Under the pieces are notes generated by a model. The model was not told where the DNA came from. It searched no databases and saw nothing but the letters and a program-made list of their open reading frames with translations. A stretch of DNA of 64,000 nucleotides, taken from NCBI GenBank assembly GCA_002421005.1, contig DIJC01000003.1, positions 73,638 through 137,637 on the forward strand. Direction: 5' to 3'. A program made the position numbers and the translations under genes. Shown in pieces: positions 37,335 through 45,083 of the stretch. This stretch comes from Enterobacteriaceae bacterium UBA5654 (lineage in GTDB: Bacteria; Pseudomonadota; Gammaproteobacteria; Enterobacterales; Enterobacteriaceae). Every line of letters begins with the position of its first letter. Within the stretch, counting starts at the first letter, position 1.

Positions 37335-37580
37335 ATGAACAATGACATCCCATTAAAATATTATGACATCGTCGATGAGTATTCGACGGAGTGCGCAGAG
37401 CCGGTGACAGAGGCAGAGCGCGACTCTCTGGCGCACTATTTTCAGCTGTTGATTACCCGGTTAATGAATAACGAGGAAATCAGTGAGGATGCGCAGAAAG
37501 AGATGGCGAAGGAGGCGGGTATCGCCGAATCGCGCATCGACGAGATTGCAACCTTCCTGAACCAGTGGGGCAATGAGTAA
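37335..37580 (+). CDS. YmjA-like small protein (DUF2543)
   Basis: An 81-aa acidic protein with no signal peptide or membrane segment. The opening MNNDIPLKYYDIVDEYSTECAEPV-like sequence and the end IATFLNQWGNE resemble E. coli YmjA, which has no established function and lies at a different chromosomal position there. ATG preceded by GGAGACGACTG. Isolated gene, with 220 bases of noncoding sequence before it and 180 after. Confidence 0.75.
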   Translation: MNNDIPLKYYDIVDEYSTECAEPVTEAERDSLAHYFQLLITRLMNNEEISEDAQKEMAKEAGIAESRIDEIATFLNQWGNE

Positions 37581-37762
37581 TTGCAGGTTTTGAGCGAGCC
37601 GCAGCGATGCCTGTCCGGCGCATTGCGGCGCTAACCGCCCAGCCCGACCGCACTTCGCATCCAGAAATTTATCCTCACGATACGTAGTCTGCGCAGGCAT
37701 TGTGCTTTACACTGCGCCCTGCAAAACTGAGTGGATAAACGATTAATCAGGTGGTAATGGCG

Positions 37763-38239
37763 ATGAACGGAACAATCACAACGTGGTTTAAAGATAAAGG
37801 CTTTGGATTTATCAAAGATGAAAACGGCGAAAATCGTTATTTTCATGTGATTAAGGTCGCCAACCCGGAGCTGATTAAGAAGGATGCGGCGGTCACTTTC
37901 GAACCGACGACCAATAACAAGGGGTTGTCCGCGTATGCGGTAAAAGTCGTCCCGGAAAGCAAATACATCTACATCGCGGGTGAGCGCCTTAAGCTCACGG
38001 CGATCAAAAACTACCTTATTTACAGCGAAGAAGTTCCGGCTGATGCCCGTATTGATAAAGATAATGCGGTGTTATCCGTCGGCGCATTAATGGGCAGCAT
38101 CCGGCCAAAAACCGCCAACAAGCCCGGTGAAATGCGCACGCTAAAAAAACTGGCGATCACCACTTTCCAGGGCAATACGCTGATTTTCTCGGAAGATGAA
38201 ATAGACATCGATGCCACGGTGAAAATGCTTAAGGTCTAA
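37763..38239 (+). CDS. cold-shock-domain protein with extra C-terminal domain
   Basis: 158-aa protein. Residues 1-65 form a cold-shock (OB) domain: MNGTITTWFKDKGFGFIKD contains the RNP1-like KGFGFI, and RYFHVIKV stands in for RNP2. The other 90 residues (YIYIAGERLKLTAIKNYLIY to the end) form a second domain that I do not recognise; CspA-type proteins lack it. I choose the ATG at 37763 because AGGTGG ends eight bases upstream; ATG 37757 and GTG 37751 are in frame. Likely binds single-stranded RNA or DNA; the role is unknown. The YaiL-like gene follows on the same strand. Confidence 0.75.
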   Translation: MNGTITTWFKDKGFGFIKDENGENRYFHVIKVANPELIKKDAAVTFEPTTNNKGLSAYAVKVVPESKYIYIAGERLKLTAIKNYLIYSEEVPADARIDKDNAVLSVGALMGSIRPKTANKPGEMRTLKKLAITTFQGNTLIFSEDEIDIDATVKMLKV

Positions 38240-38365
38240 TGGCATTCGGTATCAGAGGCTGGCGCGCCGCGATGCACGGCGCTTTCGTCTCGTCCGCGAA
38301 TCAGGTACAGCCGCAATAATTACAGGTATAATCTTACCCGGCCTTCAACGATTTCAGACACGAAA

Positions 38366-38905
38366 ATGACAAAACTTACCTTACAAGAACAGATGCTAAA
38401 AGCGGGTTTAGTGACCAGCAAAAAAATGGCCAAAGTTCAGAGAACGGCCAAAAAATCACGCGTGCAGGCGCGTGAGGCACGCGAGGCCGTGGAAGAAAAT
38501 AAAAAAGCGCAGCTTGAGCGTGATAAGCAGCTGAACGAACAGCAAAAACAGGCCGCTTTATCGAAAGAATATAAAGCGCAGGTGAAGCAGCTTATTGAAA
38601 TGAACAGAATCAGCATCGTAAAAGGCGATATTGATTTTAACTTTACCGACAATAACCTCATTAAACGGGTCGTTGTCAATAAGGCCACCCAGGCCCAGCT
38701 GATCAGCGGTCGCCTCGCCATTGCGCGTCTGGTTGTCGATAGCAACGGCGAATCCGAATACGCCATCATCCCCGCGAGCGTTGCCGATAAAATCGCGCAG
38801 CGGGATGCGGGCAGCATCGTCTTAAATAGTGCGCTCAGTCAGGAAGAGCAGGATGAAGACGATCCGTACGCTGATTTCAAAGTGCCTGATGATTTGATGT
38901 GGTAA
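38366..38905 (+). CDS. yaiL: YaiL-like nucleoprotein/polysome-associated protein (DUF2058)
   Basis: 179 aa, the same length as E. coli YaiL and similar throughout: MTKLTLQEQMLKAGLVTSKK at the start, a highly charged Lys/Arg/Gln-rich helix (about 20-75), and the conserved end DEDDPYADFKVPDDLMW. YaiL is reported as polysome- or nucleoid-associated; no reaction is known. In E. coli the gene lies elsewhere, so this is either a relocated gene or a second copy. It is 126 bases downstream of the cold-shock-domain gene. Confidence 0.85.
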   Translation: MTKLTLQEQMLKAGLVTSKKMAKVQRTAKKSRVQAREAREAVEENKKAQLERDKQLNEQQKQAALSKEYKAQVKQLIEMNRISIVKGDIDFNFTDNNLIKRVVVNKATQAQLISGRLAIARLVVDSNGESEYAIIPASVADKIAQRDAGSIVLNSALSQEEQDEDDPYADFKVPDDLMW

Positions 38906-38932
38906 TGCATCTCCGGCAAAACTAAAGAGTAC

Positions 38933-38958
38933 GGGCACCGAAAGGGTGCCTGTTCTTT
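38933..38958. terminator. bidirectional terminator between yaiL-like and tetR-type genes
   Basis: GGCACC-GAAAG-GGTGCC stem followed by TGTTCTTT on the + strand, between two convergent genes. Confidence 0.6.
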
Positions 38959-38964
38959 ACACGG

Positions 38965-39552
38965 TTACTCTTTTGTCGGCCACGTCCCAAGCACATACTC
39001 CGCCACGCCCTCCAGATCTTCCCGTAGCGCTCCGGCTTTCGCCTGTACCGCCATTCCTTGCGTTGTCGTCATTACCACTGAAGCCAGCACCGCGCTGTCG
39101 GCTGACGCAGGGAGATCGCCCTCGCGCTTAGCCTGTTCAAAACGCGCCTTCAGCGCCCGTTGACCTTCTGCACGTCGCCGTATCAGCTCGCCACGAATCG
39201 ACTCGGCATCATCCGAGCAGGCCAGCGCGCCATTAATCCCCAGACAGCCGGGATGGACCGCGCTCATGGTATGAAGGCGAGCGCAGCCTCGCAGGATGGT
39301 TTCTGCCACCTTGCGGGAGGTCGGTTCGGTCAGCGCGGCGGCCATAAAATCCAGATACTTCATCTGGTAAAGATCCAGCGCCTTCTGGAAAAGCGCCTCT
39401 TTATTGCCGAACGCGGCGTAAAGACCGGGGCGCGCAACGCCCGTGGCCTGCGTCAGATCGGGAAATGACGTGCCTTCATACCCCTTTTGCCAGAAAACCG
39501 CGAGCGCCGCTTCCAGCGCTTCGGCTTCATCGAACTGCTTGTGTCGACCCAT
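38965..39552 (-). CDS. TetR/AcrR-family transcriptional regulator
   Basis: 195-aa repressor type. The N-terminal helix-turn-helix covers about residues 8-55 (FDEAEALEAALAVFWQKGYE, then LTQATGVARPGLYAAFGNK). The ligand domain contains a paired Cys motif (HPGCLGINGALACSDD), typical of a large TetR subgroup that sits next to oxidoreductases. The start MGRHKQFDEAE at 39552 excludes a 92-residue upstream extension through the intergenic region. Divergent from the SDR gene, which is its likely target. Confidence 0.88.
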   Translation of the reverse strand: MGRHKQFDEAEALEAALAVFWQKGYEGTSFPDLTQATGVARPGLYAAFGNKEALFQKALDLYQMKYLDFMAAALTEPTSRKVAETILRGCARLHTMSAVHPGCLGINGALACSDDAESIRGELIRRRAEGQRALKARFEQAKREGDLPASADSAVLASVVMTTTQGMAVQAKAGALREDLEGVAEYVLGTWPTKE

Positions 39553-39611
39553 GTTTAGTCTGTGCCTCTTTTCAATAACGATCAGTATAAAACGCTTGAC
39601 GCCGCGCAGGC

Positions 39612-39652
39612 AATAAAATACCGTTCGATAAAGTATCGATCGATATTTTATT
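39612..39652. promoter_or_regulatory. candidate operator of the tetR-type/SDR divergent pair
   Basis: Nested palindromes in the divergent gap: arms AATAAAATA (39612-39620) and TATTTTATT (39644-39652); inside them TCGATA-AAG-TATCGA (39625-39639) and the overlapping perfect TATCGATCGATA (39634-39645). Probable binding site of the adjacent TetR-type repressor. Confidence 0.55.
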
Positions 39653-39721
39653 TTAAGCATTAAGAGAAAGCGCAGCCGTGCGCTGTGACAACATCCTTCA
39701 ATCCGGCAATGAGGAACTGCA

Positions 39722-40477
39722 ATGAGCAAGTTATTTTCTGGAAAGGTCGCCCTGATCACCGGCGGTTCGCGTGGGCTTGGTGCCGCCACCGCTGCGGCGT
39801 TAGCCGATCGCGGGGCGGATATCGCCATTACCTATGTCGCTTCAGAGCAAAAGGCGCAGGCCGTCGTCGAGGGCCTGCGGGCGAAAGGCGTGCGAGCCAT
39901 CGCCATTAAGAACGATCAGGGCGATCCCACGGCCGCTGAATCGCTGATTCGCGAAGTCACGGACACGCTGGGCAGGCTTGATATTCTGGTGAATAACGCG
40001 GCCGTGGCGTGGCAGGGCAAGACTATTGACGCGCCCGACATCGATAACGCGGCAATGGACAGACAATGGGCTATTAATACGCTGGGCGTGATCGCCAACA
40101 TTCGCGCGGCGGTGAAAGTGCTGCCGGACGGCGGGCGCATTATCTCGGTTGGTTCCGGGCTTGGATCGCGTATCGGCTTCCCCGGCACCACCGATTACGC
40201 GGCCAGCAAAGCCGCCGTTTTGGGCTACAGTAAAGGCGCCGCGCGGGATCTGGGCGCGCGCAATATTACCGTGAACGTGGTTCAGGCCGGAATAATGGAT
40301 ACCGACATGGCTGCGGCATCGAAGGATAACCTTCCGCCCATCGTGCTGGCCTCGCACGCCATCCAGCGCTTCGCAACGGTGGAAGAGGTGGCTGCCGCGA
40401 TTGTTTACCTCGCCGGACCCGACGCGGGCTTTATTACCGGCTCGGTGCTCAACGTGGACGGCGGATTTACGGCCTGA
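39722..40477 (+). CDS. short-chain dehydrogenase/reductase (SDR)
   Basis: NAD(P)-dependent oxidoreductase, 251 aa, classical SDR. Cofactor motif TGGSRGLG at about residues 14-21, NNAAV, and the catalytic Ser-Tyr-Lys (Ser in VGSGLGS, then DYAASKAA). The end VLNVDGGFTA is the usual SDR C-terminus. It resembles 3-oxoacyl-ACP-reductase-like family members, but the substrate is not known. Divergent from the TetR-type gene, presumably repressed by it; a strong terminator follows, so it is not part of the downstream operon. Confidence 0.88.
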   Translation: MSKLFSGKVALITGGSRGLGAATAAALADRGADIAITYVASEQKAQAVVEGLRAKGVRAIAIKNDQGDPTAAESLIREVTDTLGRLDILVNNAAVAWQGKTIDAPDIDNAAMDRQWAINTLGVIANIRAAVKVLPDGGRIISVGSGLGSRIGFPGTTDYAASKAAVLGYSKGAARDLGARNITVNVVQAGIMDTDMAAASKDNLPPIVLASHAIQRFATVEEVAAAIVYLAGPDAGFITGSVLNVDGGFTA

Positions 40478-40490
40478 GAAATGAATAAAC

Positions 40491-40536
40491 AACGGGGCGT
40501 GGCGGGCAATCTCCCACGCCTCCGTTATTCTTTTTT
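40491..40536 (+). terminator. terminator after the SDR gene
   Basis: AACGG-GGCGTGG pairs with CCACGCC-T-CCGTT (one bulged base) and is followed by ATTCTTTTTT. Confidence 0.85.
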
Positions 40537-40732
40537 CCTCTAATCTGTTCCAAATCGACATACTTAATTGCCATTCCCCCGCTATTTCCCGCCTTAGCTT
40601 AATTCCGGTAATTGATATTTAGAATTGTTGATTAGCCGCCGAAATCAGATGTGTATAGTGAATTCCAACTCGTTTATTGACCCGATGAAAAAGCGCGGGC
40701 GTTAACACTGTTCTGATTTACAAGGAGCTATT

Positions 40733-41734
40733 ATGCATCTGGCCCGATTCCCGCGAATCACCCTCGGTCATTTCCCGACACCTTTAGAGCCTCTCGATAA
40801 TTTATCTACATTACTGGGCGGGCCGAAAATATGGATCAAACGCGACGACGCGACCGGGCTGGCAACGGGTGGAAATAAAACCCGCAAGCTGGAGTTTTTG
40901 CTGGCGGATGCGCTGCAAAAAAACGCGGACATTATTATCACCCAGGGCGCGACCCAGTCTAACCATGTGCGCCAGACTATCGCGGGCGCGGCGAAGCTCG
41001 GCTTACAGGCGAAGGTGCTGCTGGAAAATCGAGTGACCGATTTTGGTGAAGATTATCAGCGCTCCGGCAACGTGCTGCTGGACAACCTGCTGGGCGGCGA
41101 AATCGTCGCGCATTTGCCGGGCGGTACTGATATGCAACAGGCGATGGAAGAGTACGCCGCGACCCTGCGCGAGCAGGGGCATAACCCGTATGTCATTCCC
41201 GGCGGCGGCTCGAACGCCATCGGCGCGCTCGGCTATGTCGCCTGCGCTGAAGAGTTACTGTATCAGTCTTCCCAGCTACGTTTGCGCATCGATCATGTGG
41301 TTCACGCCACCGGCAGTACCGGCACCCAGGCCGGACTGGTTGCCGGATTTCATGCTACCAACAGCCAGGTGCCGGTGCTGGGGATCAGCGTGCGTGCGCC
41401 AAAGGCGAAGCAGGAAGAGAACGTCTGGAATCTGGCCTCGCGCACGCTTGAACTGCTGGGCGTGGCGGGGGAACTGCCGCGCGAAGCGGTGGTGGCAAAC
41501 AGCGATTACGTGGGTGACGGCTACGGTCTTCCCACCGACAGTATGCTGGAGGCGCTGACCCTGCTGGCTCGTCACGAAGGTATTCTGCTGGACCCGGTTT
41601 ATTCCGGCAAAGGCATGGCGGGGCTGATTGACCTCATTCGCAAAGGCCACTTCCGCAAAGAAGATAACGTGGTATTTATTCACACCGGTGGTTCGGCGGG
41701 GCTGTTTGGTTACCGTCAGGTGCTGGAAAAATGA
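40733..41734 (+). CDS. PLP-dependent D-cysteine desulfhydrase / L-cysteate sulfo-lyase-like enzyme
   Basis: 333-aa fold-type II PLP enzyme of the ACC-deaminase/D-cysteine desulfhydrase family. The PLP lysine is in TGGNKTRKLEF (Lys52 by family alignment); TQGATQSNHVRQT and TGSTGTQAG bind substrate and phosphate. Known family reactions are D-cysteine to pyruvate, H2S and ammonia (DcyD) and L-cysteate to pyruvate, sulfite and ammonia (CuyA). The N-terminal half looks closer to the CuyA type, and the adjacent taurine-type importer fits a sulfonate, but I cannot decide from sequence alone. Start follows AAGGAGCTATT. First gene of a ten-gene operon; its stop overlaps the next start (ATGA). Confidence 0.85.
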   Translation: MHLARFPRITLGHFPTPLEPLDNLSTLLGGPKIWIKRDDATGLATGGNKTRKLEFLLADALQKNADIIITQGATQSNHVRQTIAGAAKLGLQAKVLLENRVTDFGEDYQRSGNVLLDNLLGGEIVAHLPGGTDMQQAMEEYAATLREQGHNPYVIPGGGSNAIGALGYVACAEELLYQSSQLRLRIDHVVHATGSTGTQAGLVAGFHATNSQVPVLGISVRAPKAKQEENVWNLASRTLELLGVAGELPREAVVANSDYVGDGYGLPTDSMLEALTLLARHEGILLDPVYSGKGMAGLIDLIRKGHFRKEDNVVFIHTGGSAGLFGYRQVLEK

Positions 41735-42456
41735 CCCAGCCGTTTTTGCTGGGTGTACTCGGCGGGATGGGGCCGCTGGCAACCGTTGATTTTATGTCAA
41801 CGCTGCTGGCGGTGACGCCTGCAACCAGCGACCAGCAGCAGATCCCGACGGTAGTGTGGAACGTGCCGCAAATTGCCGACCGGCAAAAAGCGTTGGCGGG
41901 CACCGGTCCGTCGCCGTTGCCGCAGCTTCTGACCGGTATTGCAAAGCTGAATCAGGCGGGGGCCAGCCATATTGTGATCCCGTGCAATACCGCGCATCAC
42001 TGGTTTTCGGCGCTAAGCGACGTCAGCCGCGCACCGCTGATCCATATTGTTGATGCCACCATTGCGGCGGTGGTGGAGGCCAGCCCAAAACCGCAGCGCA
42101 TCGGCATCATTGCCACCAAAGGCACGCTGGACGCGGGCTGGTTTCAGCGCGGCCTTCAGCAGCACGGCATTACGCCGGTTGTTCCTGATGACGTCGAGCT
42201 GGAAACCTGGTTTGTTCCCGGCTGCTACGCCGTTAAGCGCGGTGAACTGGCAGAAGGCGGCGCGGCGCTGGTGCATCAGGCCAGAGCGCTGTTTGCGCGC
42301 GGCGCGGAAAAACTGATCCTCGCCTGTACTGAAGTTCCCGTGGCGCTACGGGCCGTTAACGCGCCTTTCTTACCGCTGACTTTCGATCCCGCCCATGCCC
42401 TGGCAGAGCGATGTTCGAAAATATGGCAGGACTACCGTACTTCTTATTTAGCGTAA
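41731..42456 (+). CDS. aspartate/glutamate racemase family protein
   Basis: 241-aa cofactor-independent racemase family member. It starts MTQPFLLGVLGGMGPLATVDFM, and both catalytic cysteines are present: IPCNTAHHW (near residue 85) and LACTEVPVAL (near residue 196). This pairing supports racemisation of an acidic amino acid or analogue. Translationally coupled to the PLP enzyme by a four-base overlap, which suggests that it supplies the right enantiomer to that enzyme or to the pathway. The substrate is unknown; an L/D-cysteate or aspartate racemase is possible. Confidence 0.85.
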   Translation: MTQPFLLGVLGGMGPLATVDFMSTLLAVTPATSDQQQIPTVVWNVPQIADRQKALAGTGPSPLPQLLTGIAKLNQAGASHIVIPCNTAHHWFSALSDVSRAPLIHIVDATIAAVVEASPKPQRIGIIATKGTLDAGWFQRGLQQHGITPVVPDDVELETWFVPGCYAVKRGELAEGGAALVHQARALFARGAEKLILACTEVPVALRAVNAPFLPLTFDPAHALAERCSKIWQDYRTSYLA

Positions 42457-42481
42457 TTAAATACATCTCAAAGGATAAAAA

Positions 42482-43483
42482 ATGAAAAAAAGTCTCTGCT
42501 TATTACTCGCAGCGGGTGGTTTATGGGCTAATGCCAGCATCGCGCAAACTCCGCCGGAAGTTCGGGTGGCCTATAGCGGCGGCTCGCAGGTATTAATGCT
42601 GGCGAAAGCCGATGGCTCGCTGGATAAAGCGCTTAACAGCAAAGTGAAATGGGTGCAATTTGCATCCGGTGCGGACGCATTAAGTTATTTTGCCAGCAAC
42701 GCGATTGATATTGCGAATTTCGGCTCCAGCCCGGCGACCGCCGGTATTGTGCGTAAATTGCCGGTAGAAATTATTGGTGTCTCCGGGGTGATTGCCAGCT
42801 ACGAACGTTTAATTGGCAAAGAAGGCATCAGCAATATTAAGGATATTGAAGGCAAACGCGTGGCTTATCCGCCTAATTCCACCGCGCAATATGCGCTGGA
42901 AGCGGCGATTAGCGTGAATAAACTCGACCGCAGCAAAATCACGCTGCTGCCGCTGCGCCCGGCGGAAATGGTAGCTGCCTGGAAACGCGGCGATATTGAC
43001 GCGGGCTACGTCTGGGCACCGTTTGCCCAGGAACTGGAGTCATCCGGCGGTCATCAGGTCTTTGCAACCAAAGATCTGCAAAAAGAGGGCTACCTGATTT
43101 ACAACAACTACGTGGTGCGCAAAGCCTTTGCCGAGCAGTACCCGGAAACGGTGAGCGCGTTCCTGCGTATCCACCAGCAAAAAGTGGATGAATTCAAAAA
43201 AGATCCTGAGCGCGCGGCGGCCATTGTCGCGAAAGAAGTTGGCGCGCCGGTCACTACCGCCGCGAACACGCTGGGTGGACTGGAATATCCGACGTTGAGC
43301 GAGCAGGGCACCGCCGCCTGGCTGGGTAATGGCACGCAAACCAGCGAAAGCGGGATCGGTAAGGCGCTGACCAAAACCTCCAACTTCCTTGCCGGAATTG
43401 GTGAGATCCGCAAGCGTGACATTCCGGCGAACTGGGATGCCGCCATCAACTCGCGCTATATCCGGGAAGCAGCAGCAAAATGA
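42482..43483 (+). CDS. taurine/sulfonate-type ABC transporter, periplasmic binding protein
   Basis: 333 aa, TauA/SsuA/NMT1-like. Signal peptide ends near ASIAQ (about residue 22). Two-lobed binding fold with VRVAYSGGSQVLMLAKADGSLDK, DIANFGSSPATAGI, AYPPNSTAQYAL and IDAGYVWAPF, the pattern seen in TauA. With the next two genes it makes a complete importer. Aliphatic sulfonates are the family's usual ligands; nitrate and pyrimidine-precursor importers are related, so the ligand is inferred. Confidence 0.85.
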   Translation: MKKSLCLLLAAGGLWANASIAQTPPEVRVAYSGGSQVLMLAKADGSLDKALNSKVKWVQFASGADALSYFASNAIDIANFGSSPATAGIVRKLPVEIIGVSGVIASYERLIGKEGISNIKDIEGKRVAYPPNSTAQYALEAAISVNKLDRSKITLLPLRPAEMVAAWKRGDIDAGYVWAPFAQELESSGGHQVFATKDLQKEGYLIYNNYVVRKAFAEQYPETVSAFLRIHQQKVDEFKKDPERAAAIVAKEVGAPVTTAANTLGGLEYPTLSEQGTAAWLGNGTQTSESGIGKALTKTSNFLAGIGEIRKRDIPANWDAAINSRYIREAAAK

Positions 43484-44253
43484 GATTACGTCAGCACGTC
43501 GCTATCAGCGTGGTGTCGGTAGCGATCTTTTTTAGCCTCTGGCAGTTAGTGACCACCCGCCAGTGGGTGGACCCGTTACTGCTGCCGTCGCTGACGGATA
43601 TCGGTTTAACCGCTGAGGAACTGCTGGCGGACGGTTATCGCCAGGTGCCGCTGTGGGAGCATATCGCGGTCAGCCTGGCGCGTGCGTTAAGCGCGTTCTC
43701 GGCGGCGATTGTTATCGGCATCCCGCTGGGGCTGCTGATGGGTATGTCTGACGGCCTGTCCGCCGTCCTCAATCCCTTCGTGCAGTTCCTGCGCCCGCTG
43801 CCGAAAATCGCCCTGATCCCGCTGGCGGTAGTCTGGCTGGGCATTGGCGAAGCGTCGAAGTTCTTCCTGATCTTCATCGCCACCTTTTTAAGCGTGGTGG
43901 TGGGTGCCAGCGCGGCGGTTGAGCGCATCGGTCGCTCGCGCATTCGGGTAGCACAGACGCTGGGCGCAACGCGGCGGCAGATTTTTCTGCGCGTGGTGCT
44001 CCCGGACGCGCTGCCGGAACTGTTCACCACCGTCAGATTATCGATTGGCATCGGCTGGACTTCGCTGATCGCCGCTGAAATGGTGGCCGCCAGTTCCGGG
44101 CTGGGCTGGATGGTAATTAACGCCAGTTCTTATCTGCGTACCGATATTGTCATGCTTGGCATTCTGCTGCTCGGCGGCATTGGTTATTTACTGGATTTAC
44201 TACTTCTGGGGCTACAACGGCTGTTTGTACCCTGGGCGGGGAAAGAGTCATGA
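43480..44253 (+). CDS. taurine/sulfonate-type ABC transporter permease
   Basis: 257-aa inner-membrane protein with about six hydrophobic segments, TauC/SsuC family. The EAA-type coupling loop is VAQTLGATRRQIFLRVVLPDALPEL; the FLRPLPKIALIPLAVVWLGIGE segment is characteristic. Four-base overlaps with the genes on both sides indicate tight coupling. Confidence 0.9.
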   Translation: MRLRQHVAISVVSVAIFFSLWQLVTTRQWVDPLLLPSLTDIGLTAEELLADGYRQVPLWEHIAVSLARALSAFSAAIVIGIPLGLLMGMSDGLSAVLNPFVQFLRPLPKIALIPLAVVWLGIGEASKFFLIFIATFLSVVVGASAAVERIGRSRIRVAQTLGATRRQIFLRVVLPDALPELFTTVRLSIGIGWTSLIAAEMVAASSGLGWMVINASSYLRTDIVMLGILLLGGIGYLLDLLLLGLQRLFVPWAGKES

Positions 44254-45029
44254 CAACGCAAATTGCGCTGGAAAACGTGTCGCTAACCTTTGCGGCAAAA
44301 CCGCAGCCGCTAAACGTGCTGGAGGATGTCTCCCTGTCTCTGACGAAGGGAGAATTTGTGGTGCTGCTGGGGCCATCGGGCTGCGGCAAATCCACCATTC
44401 TGAACCTGGTCGCCGGGTTTACGCGCCCGGACAGCGGTCAGGTGCTGGCGGGCGGCAAGCCGGTCCAGCGACCGGGGCCGAAGCGGGGGATGATCTTCCA
44501 GCAGCCGAATTTATTCCCCTGGCTGTCGGTGCTCGATAACGTCACCTTCGGCCCGCGTCTGGGGCGTTACCGCAAAGACGAGGTTAACGCCAGAGCGCTG
44601 GACTGGCTGGAGCGGGTGGGGCTGAAAGGCTTTGAACACCATGCGCCGTGGCAGCTCTCCGGCGGCATGAAGCAGCGCGTGGCGCTGGCGCGCGCCTGGC
44701 TACCCGGCCCGGAAGTGCTGCTGCTGGACGAACCGTTCGGTGCGCTGGATGCGCAGACCCGCCTGATGATGCAGGAACTGCTGTACAACGCGTGGCTTGA
44801 AACCGACACCACGCTGCTGTTCGTCACGCATGACGTGGACGAAGCGCTGTTCCTCGCCGATCGCATACTGATCATGTCGGCGCGTCCGGGAAAAATCGTC
44901 GAAGAGATCGTCCTGCCGTTTGGTCGCCAGCGCGACATCGAAACTTTTGCGGAGCATCCGCGCTACGGCGAGATCAAGCATCACGTCCTGCACCGCGTGC
45001 GCCAGGAGGCGAAGCGTCATCTGAGTTAA
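44250..45029 (+). CDS. taurine/sulfonate-type ABC transporter ATPase
   Basis: 259-aa ABC ATPase, TauB/SsuB family. Walker A LGPSGCGKSTIL, Q-loop FQQPNLFPW, signature LSGGMKQRVALARAW, Walker B VLLLDEPFGALD and switch His in FVTHDVDEA. Completes the importer with the two preceding genes. A 54-base gap separates it from the amidohydrolase gene. Confidence 0.93.
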   Translation: MTTQIALENVSLTFAAKPQPLNVLEDVSLSLTKGEFVVLLGPSGCGKSTILNLVAGFTRPDSGQVLAGGKPVQRPGPKRGMIFQQPNLFPWLSVLDNVTFGPRLGRYRKDEVNARALDWLERVGLKGFEHHAPWQLSGGMKQRVALARAWLPGPEVLLLDEPFGALDAQTRLMMQELLYNAWLETDTTLLFVTHDVDEALFLADRILIMSARPGKIVEEIVLPFGRQRDIETFAEHPRYGEIKHHVLHRVRQEAKRHLS

Positions 45030-45083
45030 TCCGTTATTCCCGGCGTCGGGAATGCATAACCGTCATAACGTGAGGTGGAAGCA

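Noticed and set aside
37132..37335. 67-codon frame between the acetyltransferase and the YmjA-like gene
   Set aside because: It starts inside the terminator hairpin at 37122-37162 and has no recognisable content.
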